Source of the DNA: Ciborinia camelliae
Taxonomy: Eukaryota > Ascomycota > Leotiomycetes > Helotiales > Sclerotiniaceae
Assembly: GCA_025890175.1 (NCBI GenBank)
Contig: JANPYM010000012.1
Coordinates: 913,388-977,387 of the forward strand
Length of the DNA: 64,000 nucleotides
Reading direction: 5' to 3'
The notes under the pieces were generated by a model, which saw only the letters and a program-made list of their open reading frames with translations, did no database searches and was not told the DNA's origin. A program made the position numbers and the translations under genes. This document shows, one piece after another, positions 10,293 to 20,558 of the stretch; positions within the stretch are counted from its first letter, which is position 1, and each line of letters starts with the position of its first letter.

Positions 10293-11992
10293 TATCATTT
10301 ACTTCTGCATGTACGTTTAAATCGCATCGGTATCGGTATCCCAAAGGAGTCGCGGAGTCGGGGGTTTGATATTAGGTATGATATATGAATCGGGAGATGG
10401 TTGCGAAGGATGTTTATTGAGGTGTTTGTGTTTTGTCATTTGTTTGGTGTTTGGTGTTTGGTAGGTGTGTGATGGGTGTGTGATGGGTGTATGGTAGGTG
10501 TATGGTAGGTGTACCAGGTCGGTAGGTATGATAGGTGTACCGGGTGGGTGGGTAGGTATGATATGTAGGTGGGTAGGTATTTGAAATGAACGGATAATCA
10601 CCTACCTAGGGATGAGCAATGGGGAGATGGTTGCGAAGGATATGGGAATATGAATTAGACGCATGATGTATGGTGTATCCAATTTCCAATTTTCAACGAG
10701 CCCCCGCTCGTCTCGTCGGACTATGGCATAGGACAGGATTTGTTTTGGTCTCTGAAGGGTTGGGTTGCAGATGGATGGATGGATGGATGTTGATTCTACA
10801 GATAGATATCGATTTTACTGCATAGATAATTTATGAACACATGAGGAGGTAAGGAGGTAAGGAGGCAGTGATGATATGTATGGAATACATGTATACGCAT
10901 CGAGAATGGAAACAGAGAACAGAAATGAGATGCAGGGTGCAGGATGCAAGGTAGATGCAGAACCGATCATGGTTTGGTTTGGTTCGCTGGCGTGCGTGTG
11001 ATTTCTCCATACTTATCTCCACATCTCCATACCTTATCTTATCTCGTCTCGAGACCCTAGGCTCGAACACGCAACTTGCACGCATGTTGAAGTCGGGATT
11101 CAGACTCGGAGAGGAGACTGGGGACATTTCTTTCTTTCTTTCTTTTCCTTTTTTTGTTTTCTTTCTAAAAAGAAAAATCTGAGATTGGAAGTTCGGTCCA
11201 GCTCGGTTCACTTCAGTCCGGTCCCGTCCCGTCCCGTCTGCGAAGGTCTACTCCTACTTTCTTTTAGTTAGTTAATTAGTTAGCTAGGGGTTAAAACTTA
11301 ACTAAAGTAACATTTGAATATTCCTTACCTTACTCAGTACCAAGTAACAAATAACAAGAAATAAGAAGTAACAAGAAGCAAGAAGTAAGAAATGAGTATA
11401 AGCCTCAGGTGAGTGAGGAGTTAGAACCTGGAGCTCGCAAGCTTTTCCGGGCACGCCCCCAATTTCGCAATTAATCCTCCTAGCTCCTGGCTCCTAGCTC
11501 CTAGCTCCTAGCTCTGAGCTCTGAGCTCCCTATCCTAGTTCGCCACCTCCTAGCCCCTCACGGTTCATCGCATCGCATCGCACCGTACCGCATCGTACCG
11601 AACCGTACCGAACACCGGATGGAATGGAATTCCGGGGAATAAATGAATGAATGAATCTTCTTGTGGTTTAGTTTGGGAATGGGGGGATTGGGGAATTGGG
11701 GAGTTTGTGAAGGGGGAGTATACATTGTTACTAGGTAATTAGGGCTATCAGATTCATATGATTCATGTCATCATGTCCTCATGTCAGGCTGGAAAGTAGG
11801 TTGGTAGGTAGGTTAGGTAGGTTAGGTTAGGAAGTAGGTTTGAGTGTTTTGAAGATTAATGTGCATTGGGGAGAGGTGAGAGGTGAGAAATTATTCGGAA
11901 AGTTGGGTTGGGTTGGGTTGGGTGGGTAGTTCAAGGTTGTGTGTGGAGATGCAGATAGAGATGGAGATAATCATAATTCATTAATTTATACT
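10293..11992. repeat. 1.7 kb segment, copy 1 of a near-perfect direct duplication
   Basis: This 1700-base segment recurs at 12003-13704. By reading, the two copies are the same except for two extra T in a T-rich run (about 11150 here, about 12855 in the other copy). Copy 1 ends exactly at a run of ten N and copy 2 begins right after it, the usual sign of a gap whose two flanks were assembled from the same reads. The content is low-complexity and non-coding: GTAGGTGT and ATGG runs, TTTC runs, AGCTCCT tandem words near 11480-11530 and GCATCG/ACCG words near 11565-11615. Confidence 0.95.
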
Positions 11993-12002
11993 NNNNNNNN
12001 NN
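11993..12002. other. assembly gap (10 N)
   Basis: Ten ambiguous bases directly between the two copies of the 1.7 kb segment. The round length suggests a placeholder rather than a measured gap. Confidence 0.98.
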
Positions 12003-13704
12003 TATCATTTACTTCTGCATGTACGTTTAAATCGCATCGGTATCGGTATCCCAAAGGAGTCGCGGAGTCGGGGGTTTGATATTAGGTATGATATATGAAT
12101 CGGGAGATGGTTGCGAAGGATGTTTATTGAGGTGTTTGTGTTTTGTCATTTGTTTGGTGTTTGGTGTTTGGTAGGTGTGTGATGGGTGTGTGATGGGTGT
12201 ATGGTAGGTGTATGGTAGGTGTACCAGGTCGGTAGGTATGATAGGTGTACCGGGTGGGTGGGTAGGTATGATATGTAGGTGGGTAGGTATTTGAAATGAA
12301 CGGATAATCACCTACCTAGGGATGAGCAATGGGGAGATGGTTGCGAAGGATATGGGAATATGAATTAGACGCATGATGTATGGTGTATCCAATTTCCAAT
12401 TTTCAACGAGCCCCCGCTCGTCTCGTCGGACTATGGCATAGGACAGGATTTGTTTTGGTCTCTGAAGGGTTGGGTTGCAGATGGATGGATGGATGGATGT
12501 TGATTCTACAGATAGATATCGATTTTACTGCATAGATAATTTATGAACACATGAGGAGGTAAGGAGGTAAGGAGGCAGTGATGATATGTATGGAATACAT
12601 GTATACGCATCGAGAATGGAAACAGAGAACAGAAATGAGATGCAGGGTGCAGGATGCAAGGTAGATGCAGAACCGATCATGGTTTGGTTTGGTTCGCTGG
12701 CGTGCGTGTGATTTCTCCATACTTATCTCCACATCTCCATACCTTATCTTATCTCGTCTCGAGACCCTAGGCTCGAACACGCAACTTGCACGCATGTTGA
12801 AGTCGGGATTCAGACTCGGAGAGGAGACTGGGGACATTTCTTTCTTTCTTTCTTTTTTCCTTTTTTTGTTTTCTTTCTAAAAAGAAAAATCTGAGATTGG
12901 AAGTTCGGTCCAGCTCGGTTCACTTCAGTCCGGTCCCGTCCCGTCCCGTCTGCGAAGGTCTACTCCTACTTTCTTTTAGTTAGTTAATTAGTTAGCTAGG
13001 GGTTAAAACTTAACTAAAGTAACATTTGAATATTCCTTACCTTACTCAGTACCAAGTAACAAATAACAAGAAATAAGAAGTAACAAGAAGCAAGAAGTAA
13101 GAAATGAGTATAAGCCTCAGGTGAGTGAGGAGTTAGAACCTGGAGCTCGCAAGCTTTTCCGGGCACGCCCCCAATTTCGCAATTAATCCTCCTAGCTCCT
13201 GGCTCCTAGCTCCTAGCTCCTAGCTCTGAGCTCTGAGCTCCCTATCCTAGTTCGCCACCTCCTAGCCCCTCACGGTTCATCGCATCGCATCGCACCGTAC
13301 CGCATCGTACCGAACCGTACCGAACACCGGATGGAATGGAATTCCGGGGAATAAATGAATGAATGAATCTTCTTGTGGTTTAGTTTGGGAATGGGGGGAT
13401 TGGGGAATTGGGGAGTTTGTGAAGGGGGAGTATACATTGTTACTAGGTAATTAGGGCTATCAGATTCATATGATTCATGTCATCATGTCCTCATGTCAGG
13501 CTGGAAAGTAGGTTGGTAGGTAGGTTAGGTAGGTTAGGTTAGGAAGTAGGTTTGAGTGTTTTGAAGATTAATGTGCATTGGGGAGAGGTGAGAGGTGAGA
13601 AATTATTCGGAAAGTTGGGTTGGGTTGGGTTGGGTGGGTAGTTCAAGGTTGTGTGTGGAGATGCAGATAGAGATGGAGATAATCATAATTCATTAATTTA
13701 TACT
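12003..13704. repeat. 1.7 kb segment, copy 2 of a near-perfect direct duplication
   Basis: Second copy of the segment at 10293-11992, two bases longer through a longer T run. It continues without a break into unique sequence at 13705. No gene was found in it; the small ORFs it contains are duplicated with it and look like chance readings of repeats. Confidence 0.95.
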
Positions 13705-14033
13705 CGTAAATATCCAATACTAGTCCGAGAGTGTGTCCCCCCAAAAAATCCTTCAACATTAAGAATAAGATTGTGTTAATTCCTGCTTTCATAGATAGTT
13801 GATACCCTTCCTAGGTTTCCGGCCGTAAACATCATCATTACCATCTCGTAACCTTAACGTATATTTTCATAATTCATCATAGGCAACTTTATCTCCGAAA
13901 GATGAAAAAACAAACTCCAAAGAAGAACAAGAATGGATGCCCAAACTTTTGCTCTGCCTCTCGAATGGTACCTGTGTTCCCCGGCCTAGCTCGATACTCG
14001 CATATATCATAGATGATGGTGGAGTGGAGGTGA

Positions 14034-14056
14034 TGTGGTGTGGTGTGGTGTGGTGT
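14034..14056. repeat. GTGTG microsatellite
   Basis: Repeated TGTGG/GTGTG units lie immediately beyond the stop codon of the minus-strand hypothetical gene. Confidence 0.7.
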
Positions 14057-15018
14057 TACTGTAATCCAATATCAGCCATGAACGAATGGTGTAACGTGAA
14101 TTTGACGTCTGTGAGACGAGGAAAGAGATATTCTATAAATACCTTCATTCCACAAAGTGAAGCAGAACCCGAAATTTGCTGCCCTGTTTTCTGGAATGGA
14201 ACGTAGTAGTTCATTCCACCCATTCCATTTGCCCTTCGCTGGGATAAATAGCGTTCTTTCTTCAAGAAATAGGCTCGATTCGATGGGTGATTCCTATTTG
14301 GTAGGATTCTTTGTCCGTAAGGACCTGGGTTTCGATAATATTGTGGACAGACCGGCTTCCCAGGCTGCGCTCGCAGATGGCACGTGGGAGGGATTTGATC
14401 CGCGGGGTGTATACAATCACTGAGTGTTTGTTTACGCTTCTTGTACCTTTCCTTCGAGTGTGGGTCTTCATAATCCTGATTGGTATCCCATTTGAAACGG
14501 GACTCTAAATCGCCTTCGAGGGACTGCTCGTAGTAGTCGAGATGATCACATTCGTCTTCGGGAAAAAGGAGCCTTTGAAATATGATCGAGCAGGTAAAAC
14601 AAGACCTGAGGTATGCGATGCAACAATCTTTGAACGGCTGGGGCCGCGTTTCGAATTGAGGCTTTCTTTTATCGGTCAGCCTCTCGAATTGGCTAAATGC
14701 CTTGTAGATTGTTCTTAAAGCCTCAAGTACTCTATCGCTGGGGCCCGATTGTAAGGTGAAATGTCCAGAAGCCCATGCAATAATCTCCTCGGCAAGACCA
14801 GTGGCATGTATTAAGAGAACCACGATAGCATTGCACATTTCCTCTAGATCGTCGTCTTTGACCGTCTCCATTCTCATTACATGCGAGCAAAACATTTTCT
14901 CCTTGGGCTCTAACTCTCCGAGTATTTGGATAACTTCCAACTTAGAACGCGGAAGATCCTTTGGATAATTCAACATGGTAGCATTCAGTAGACTCATAAC
15001 ATTGGTTAATGAAGACAT
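14056..15018 (-). CDS. hypothetical protein, 320 residues
   Basis: Single-exon ORF of 320 residues, not recognised. The first 130 residues are predicted mostly helical with hydrophobic periodicity (LEEMCNAIVVLLIHATGLAEEIIAWA, RVLEALRTIYKAFSQF). A Cys-containing segment CCIAYLRSCFTCSIIFQRLLF (about 131-151) could be a buried helix. An acidic region and a Lys/Arg-rich region (DPHSKERYKKRKQT) follow. The C-terminal third is rich in Pro, Arg, Tyr and Asn and may be disordered. There is no signal peptide. The clean long frame with balanced composition supports a real gene, though 3' exons or an alternative end cannot be excluded. Confidence 0.6.
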   Translation of the reverse strand: MSSLTNVMSLLNATMLNYPKDLPRSKLEVIQILGELEPKEKMFCSHVMRMETVKDDDLEEMCNAIVVLLIHATGLAEEIIAWASGHFTLQSGPSDRVLEALRTIYKAFSQFERLTDKRKPQFETRPQPFKDCCIAYLRSCFTCSIIFQRLLFPEDECDHLDYYEQSLEGDLESRFKWDTNQDYEDPHSKERYKKRKQTLSDCIHPADQIPPTCHLRAQPGKPVCPQYYRNPGPYGQRILPNRNHPSNRAYFLKKERYLSQRRANGMGGMNYYVPFQKTGQQISGSASLCGMKVFIEYLFPRLTDVKFTLHHSFMADIGLQ

Positions 15019-16668
15019 TATCTAGAAGTTTTGATTAGTTTACTGTTCTCTATGATGTATAGGAACTTCGAGCTTACTTCTTGATGAACCTGACAAAACG
15101 TAAAGCAAGACAGTCCAATAAATTCTTAGAAAGATGTAGAATGAAACTCGGAACTCAACGTAGTAGTTTAGCGCTCGTTTCCGAAGTTTTAACATGTATA
15201 GTTGGATGACGTTTTGTAGACGTTTAATGTCAAATGTGCCCAATACGATCAATATGGCCAAGTTGTTCCACGGTAACTTATATGTACTACACAGGTGGGT
15301 GTTTGCTTCACGGAAGCGGGGTTGAAGGGAATGTCTGACCCGGTATGTGGAAACGTGCTCACCAGCCAATGATTCCCTTCAAATCATGGATCACTATGTA
15401 TCAGGACCAAAATGATCGAAGTTAATCAAGGCAGTAAGCTGGATGGAACATAGGCATCCCTCGACACCTCCACTTCAGCGCAGCACCGAAATTAGACGCA
15501 AAAGTCGTTGTATAGGAAAAATCTTTAATCGCCGATCTTTCTTACCTATTTTCTCGCATCTGCAGAATTTCCACTGCGGTGTGTATTATACGTGTATACG
15601 ATATCCCTAGTCATGGTTTCGGGGACCTGAACGGAAGCGAAACCATTCATCAAAGGTATCGGGCAGATCAACCATCCCAGGAGTGAGGACCCTGAAGGCT
15701 GAATCTTAGAGGGCTTGGGTATGTTGAAAAGTGCGCGGATGTTGGAATTAAATCAAAATCGTTTACTCATTGGCTAAGATTGTCTGATAACTTTACCAGC
15801 AATAAAAGCCATGGCTGGGGTAGGTGTTGAAAATTTGCAACCACCACCGCTCGCTGAAATTTCCCCAAACAGGAGATAGTTGACTTCAATCAATCTCGTG
15901 GTAAATGTTTTATTTTTCATAGGATGGATATTCGCGAATGTCGCGGCTATCAAAATATCAAAATATCAAAACAAATCAAGGGATCTCGAAGGCTTTTTGT
16001 GGTGGCTTACACAGCTGCACCGGCTGAGGAGTGTAACATCTTTCTATTTCTGTTGAGTTAATTAAGTTGGAATCTGGCGGTCTGAATTTGATCTATCAAG
16101 ATTCAAATAATGTCAATCAGCAAGGTGATTGAGCTAGTTTTGAACTTTGAAGATCGTGTCAGATTGTCAGTGTGATTCAAGTTAGAGAAGCTTCAAAGAC
16201 ATTGGATAAATTTTAAAGCCAACGTGGTGATCAAACAATCATACCCCGCACTTTGTGATACTGTACTGTAAATCATTCACGTATTGTGTGGTAGAAGATC
16301 AATCAATTGATATCTCGATCAAATTCTTGAGGTGTGTAGAGTTTAGACAGACTGTATGTATGTATGATAATGGAAGAATGTATGTATATATGTATATATG
16401 TATGTATGTATATATGTATGTATGTATGAGCAAAAAAAAAGGGAGATGTGAGTTGAGAGTTGAGACTTATGAGAGTATGAAACATTCAGCGGGGGTTCGA
16501 AATCCACAAGTCTTGGTGCGGGAGGATTTTCAAATCGATTTACCCCACCACACCAGAAAGAAACCACCTGCTGAGCCAGGGTTTGGACTTTGGAGGCTGG
16601 AGGCTGGCTGCCATGAGAAAAAAAAAGATTTCTTCCAACGGATTCAAACCGATGATACTCAGGGTAAC
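15019..16668. other. intergenic
   Basis: About 1.6 kb without a supportable gene. A short ORF just upstream of the hypothetical gene (15040-15369, minus) has no recognisable features. A TATG/TATA microsatellite lies near 16352-16428. Confidence 0.45.
16352..16428. repeat. TATG/TATA microsatellite
   Basis: An interrupted run of TGTATGTATG and TATATATGTA units, followed by a run of nine A. It makes spurious Met/Tyr and Thr/Tyr/Ile ORFs on both strands. Confidence 0.85.
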
Positions 16669-16762
16669 TCCCCACGCAGGATTCGAACCTGCAGCCTCAA
16701 GATTCACCATCGACCGAAGTCATTAATAGAAGTCTTGCGCGCTACCATTGCGCCAGCAGGGA
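16669..16762 (-). tRNA. tRNA-Arg (anticodon UCU) with 23-base intron
   Basis: Folded by hand on the minus strand. The acceptor stem TCCCTGC pairs with GTGGGGA (7 bp, two G-T pairs). The D stem is GCGC/GCGC around an AATGGTA loop. The anticodon stem CAAGA pairs with TCTTG. The T arm is GCAGG-TTCGAAT-CCTGC. The stretch between the anticodon stems is 30 bases: a 7-base loop (C-T-TCT-A, then A) plus a 23-base intron placed one base 3' of the anticodon, the standard eukaryotic position. Mature length is 71 bases before CCA. The D-arm sequence TGGCGCAATGGTAGCGC resembles arginine tRNAs. Confidence 0.95.
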
Positions 16763-17420
16763 AATCTTATGATATTTGCTTGCCGGCGTCACCATAGGTA
16801 AGATTATAATAGGATAGAAATTTCAAATATAAAAAGTGATTGGTTGATTAACGCTGGAGTTCCACCGGTTCCACCGTACCCCCCGAATTTCATCCGATGT
16901 CATTTCTAACGAGCAACGCAACGCAACGATGAACAATTGAAAATGCTCGCTTTAGAGACATCACTCTACTTTCTAAGGCTCTAGGAGGACGTTGTCCGAT
17001 TATCAAGAAGATATGGTTGACATTGTTTGCAAAGGGAGGTACTGAAGGATGCTCCGCCAGTCTTCAGGGTGCTACATATTGCCATTGAGTAGGAAGCTAT
17101 GGGACAGTCTATCATGGGTCTTTCTGGCCGCATACCACTTCTCTGGCTCTGATGGGGGATTCATTTGTCAAGAAGGGCGAGGTCAACGATTTGCAGTTGT
17201 ATGAAGAGGATGTTGCATTTGGGATTACAAATAAGGTTTGTCACGAAGGGCAGTAGCTCTTCCCCGAATCAACCAGAATCAGCTACTGGGTTGAGCCAAT
17301 GGATTAGTTATCCCCATACTGCAGTTTTTATATTTACTTCCGCTATCCTGCAATATATGCTATTGCCAAAGAAATCTTCCGCTTCCCAGATTCCACAAGA
17401 TTGACATAGATACCTACGAA
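16763..17420. other. intergenic
   Basis: Between the tRNA gene and the glutathione S-transferase-like pseudogene. No supportable gene was found. Confidence 0.4.
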
Positions 17421-18170
17421 ATGCCTCAAACTTCAACATACGGCAAAGAAAGTGCAGCCAACAAAGCCACCGGTGACATTATTTCGATTTCCAAACCCGG
17501 GGTCGAGGCCAAGTAGTTCGATTGTTGCTCATCGATGCGGGGGCTGCGTTTAAAGATATCCGATATGCATTTTCACCATGGCCAGAACATAACAATCATG
17601 GGAAGAAAGAGACAGAGATGAGCCCTATGGGAAATACGCCTGCGGGTGAGATGCCAGATGGAAAGATTTCAACACAAAGCTATGCCATTATTAGGCATTG
17701 GTCAAGAATGCTAGGTGCTTATGAGGGGAAGACCGAGGACGAGAAATACTGGGCGGATGTAATCTGTGATATTGTTGTTGATTGTAGGCAAACCTCCTTC
17801 ATTCAATATCTCGTTGGAACATGCTGACAAAATATTCTCACAGGGCGAACACTTTTCATTTCCGCATTCTTTTCCGACAATCGGGAAGAAGATTATCCAA
17901 AACATCAAGAAGGTGATCAAAAAAATATATCTTGATTCCATCGAAACACATTTAGAGAGCTCGGAGTTGTCTCAAAAGGGACCTTTTATAAATGGCACAG
18001 AGATCACATATGCAGATTTGGCTTTATACCAGTTGCTTCACGACGAGAGTCTGGTTCAAGATGGACGAAGGGAACTGGAAGAATATCCGAGATTGGTGCA
18101 ATTGGTTGATGCTGTGGAGGGCAGACTGAATATCAAGGAGTTTTTGTGCAGTGATGCTTATCTTGGTTAG
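17421..18170 (+). pseudogene. glutathione S-transferase-like pseudogene, two frameshifts
   Basis: The pieces read as one GST-fold protein only if the frame changes twice. The start is MPQTSTYGKESAANKATG. The frame then breaks near 17470 and resumes as HYFDFQTRGRGQVVRLLLID, the thioredoxin-like N-terminal domain (RxxxVRLLLxxAG). It continues through ISTQSYAIIRHWSRMLGAY (the glutathione-contact region), and a good 60-base intron at 17784-17843 joins VVD to WRTLFISAFFSDN. A second break falls in a run of seven A near 17920. After it the C-terminal helical domain reads GPFINGTEITYADLALYQLL, ending at 18170. The first break looks like a small deletion, the second like one extra A. It could be a recent pseudogene or assembly error; two independent breaks favour decay. 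Confidence 0.72.
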
Positions 18171-20558
18171 ATGTTACGCATCTCTTATACTGTACAATAA
18201 TAAATATTGATATTCCAAGTTTCCGGAGCGTTGGCCAAGAGTGAACCTGAATGTAGACCCCGTTGACTTCATATATACATTAATGATATGAAAACCGAAA
18301 GCATACCTAGCTTTCCAAGAGTCTGTTCTGAATTAAAGTGAGACGCTGAAGGCTTTGAGATAACTTGGGCGGAACAGGATTTTATCCACGTTTGAGTTGA
18401 AGTAGGAGAGTGAGAATCATAGGCTGGGCATTATAGAACGAGAACGCAGGAGCGTTCGAACTTTATGGGAGAACAAGCTTTACGGAATATTAGACATGAG
18501 ACGATAATTCATTGATATTCAAATCATGATAATAATCAGTTGGGATAGGACGGAATTGTTTGCTCTCCTCTCCTCTACTAATATTCGCATCGAAGTATTA
18601 GAATGGAACCACCGAGGCTCTCATGATATAGAGTAGATTCTTAACCACTTGGCATACTAGGGGTAGATTTGAATGAGAACTTTGTTGTTAAATAGAATGG
18701 GTTTGTAATACTCTGTAGGTACCTAGTTAGAGGGGGGCTTTTGATATACCGTAAGAAATTAACCTTAAAAGTTAACAATTGATGAAGAGGAATATATATA
18801 TCAACCATGTCTTGAGTCTTGTATATTAGTAACTAGATACCTAGGTAGATGTTAATAAATATGAAAGTACTTTTCTACCAATATATATAGAAGCTTATGA
18901 TGGGCTATCTCTCTCCATCTTGAAGACAACATGTGAAATATTTGATTTGATACCTAGGTACTTGTAGGATGAATGATTTTAAGTGAATTATAATTCGAGA
19001 TTTATAGGTTACTATTCACGATTTACGATTCACAATTCACGATTCACGTGCTCACACCTTACCCATACCTTTCTACCGAGCTACCTAGTACCTACTATTG
19101 CCTCGGCATCGAATGGATAAGTGCTTTTAGATTTTACTATAAGTCTCTTATTGATACCTAAATAGATAGTACCTATAATAAGAGTCGTTTTACTCTCTAT
19201 TAATGAACTTCAGCTGCTATTCTAGTATTAATATCTAGTATATTCTTTTACTTCGTTTTAGACATATAACCTTTACTCTTTTAAATCAACCACTTAGAGC
19301 CTGTTCGGATTAATTTTTTTAACCAATATTGTCTATATTTATAGTTAATATAAGCCAAACCGAATATAAATATTGTTAACAAAATAAATTATAGTAAAAT
19401 TTAATACCATTGTGGTATTATAGTATACAAACGTAGTTTGCCGAATACTAATATTTATAACATTAGTATTGGAATCACCATGGGCGATGGAGAACAAATG
19501 TACTATAGTATACAGTGTATTTGGCTCGAAGCTCTAAAAACTATACTACAGATCAACTATATATGCCCGCTAGCGCATGCTAGCGCCGTAGCGTGGGGGT
19601 GCCGTAGGCACGTGATTTATCCAACAATTAGTTTTACAAAATATGGATTTACAATTATTACAAAATATTTAAATTTGTATAATAATTTTGTTAAATCTCT
19701 AATAAAGATTTGATTAGCTTTTGCTTATAAAATGTTGCCAATATATATGTGAAGCCATAAATTTAGGCTAAATTAGCCATCACAAAAGCCCACAACCCTA
19801 TGTTTGCAACAATTTAAAAAATCGATCTAAACGCGCCCTTAGTGTTTGTATCTATTATATGATTTACAATTTTTTTCATTTTTATGGGCTAAAAACCCTT
19901 ATTGATTTTTTATTAACCAGTTATACCTAGCTAGCATATTCTTAAACCAATCGATAACATTATTAAGGTTTACTTATTGAGGTATAATAAGGGGTACTTA
20001 TCGCATAAACGTGATTATTTACGCCCTGTTAATCAAGCTCCTGTCACAACTTACAACTTGATATTGTTATACGAACATCTAACTGGGCATCATTTACTGG
20101 CAAAGGCTCTATGTACATGCTATAGTACGATATGTCGAGATATATATCTCAAGCAGGTCGTTTTGTTGTGAAGCCTCCGCAGCTTGTCCAGCAGCCAGCT
20201 CATGGATGGCTGTTACTTGATCTATGCTAAAGATTTACCTTAAGTTAGCTTCATCATAAATTAAGCTCTTTCCTATGTAGGAGCTATCAATTTATTATAC
20301 GTCAACTTACATCTTCAATTCACCATGTTCCTGCTTATCAAGTGGTTAACACGGATGTTATCGTTCATTCTTTCGTGTATGCATTTCCGACCTGCCTCAT
20401 TCAGTATGGCAGCGGGGATCAAAGAGCTAGGGTCTGCAGATCCGAGAGGGGCAATTGCAGCTGTGCCTGCCAAGGACCCAAGATATAAATCGGAGCTTTT
20501 ATTCTTCAGCCTTTTGAATTGGATCTTTCCATCGCGTCAATAAATTCCTTTCATAATC
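18171..20558. other. AT-rich gene-free stretch
   Basis: About 2.4 kb with no supportable gene. Composition becomes strongly AT-rich from about 18700 to 20150. It holds TACCTAGGTA words (18837, 18951), runs of ATTCACGATT (about 19013-19047) and a MITE-like element. The AT bias suggests old repeats altered by C-to-T mutation (RIP-like). Confidence 0.5.
19294..19841. mobile_element. MITE-like element, PIF/Harbinger (Tourist) type
   Basis: A 542-base AT-rich element (19297-19838) is bounded by TTA on both sides (19294-19296 and 19839-19841), the target-site duplication typical of PIF/Harbinger. The left end is GAGCCTGTTCGGATTAA plus a T run. The right end, read on the other strand, is GGGCGCGTTTAGATCGA plus a T run. 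These match at about 16 of 23 positions, and most mismatches are transitions, as expected after RIP. The GRGCNTGTTTGGAT-like terminus fits this superfamily. No transposase is encoded, so it would be non-autonomous. Confidence 0.5.

Noticed and set aside
10317..12311. Identical 94-residue Thr/His/Pro-rich ORFs on the minus strand in both 1.7 kb copies
   Set aside because: They are translations of GTAGGTGT-type repeats inside the duplicated segment and have no start or splice support.
16620..16665. A second B-box-like word (GGTTTGAATCC on the minus strand) just downstream of tRNA-Arg
   Set aside because: The stem around it pairs at only about three positions and no D arm or acceptor stem could be built, so it is not called as a tRNA.
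16255..16797. 180-residue plus-strand ORF across the TATG microsatellite and the tRNA gene
   Set aside because: It is made of the microsatellite and the antisense of a well-folded tRNA, so it is a chance frame.
20325..20543. 72-residue ORF just upstream of the sedolisin, with a hydrophobic start
   Set aside because: It ends 16 bases before the sedolisin start, is in the probable promoter or leader, and has no recognisable features.
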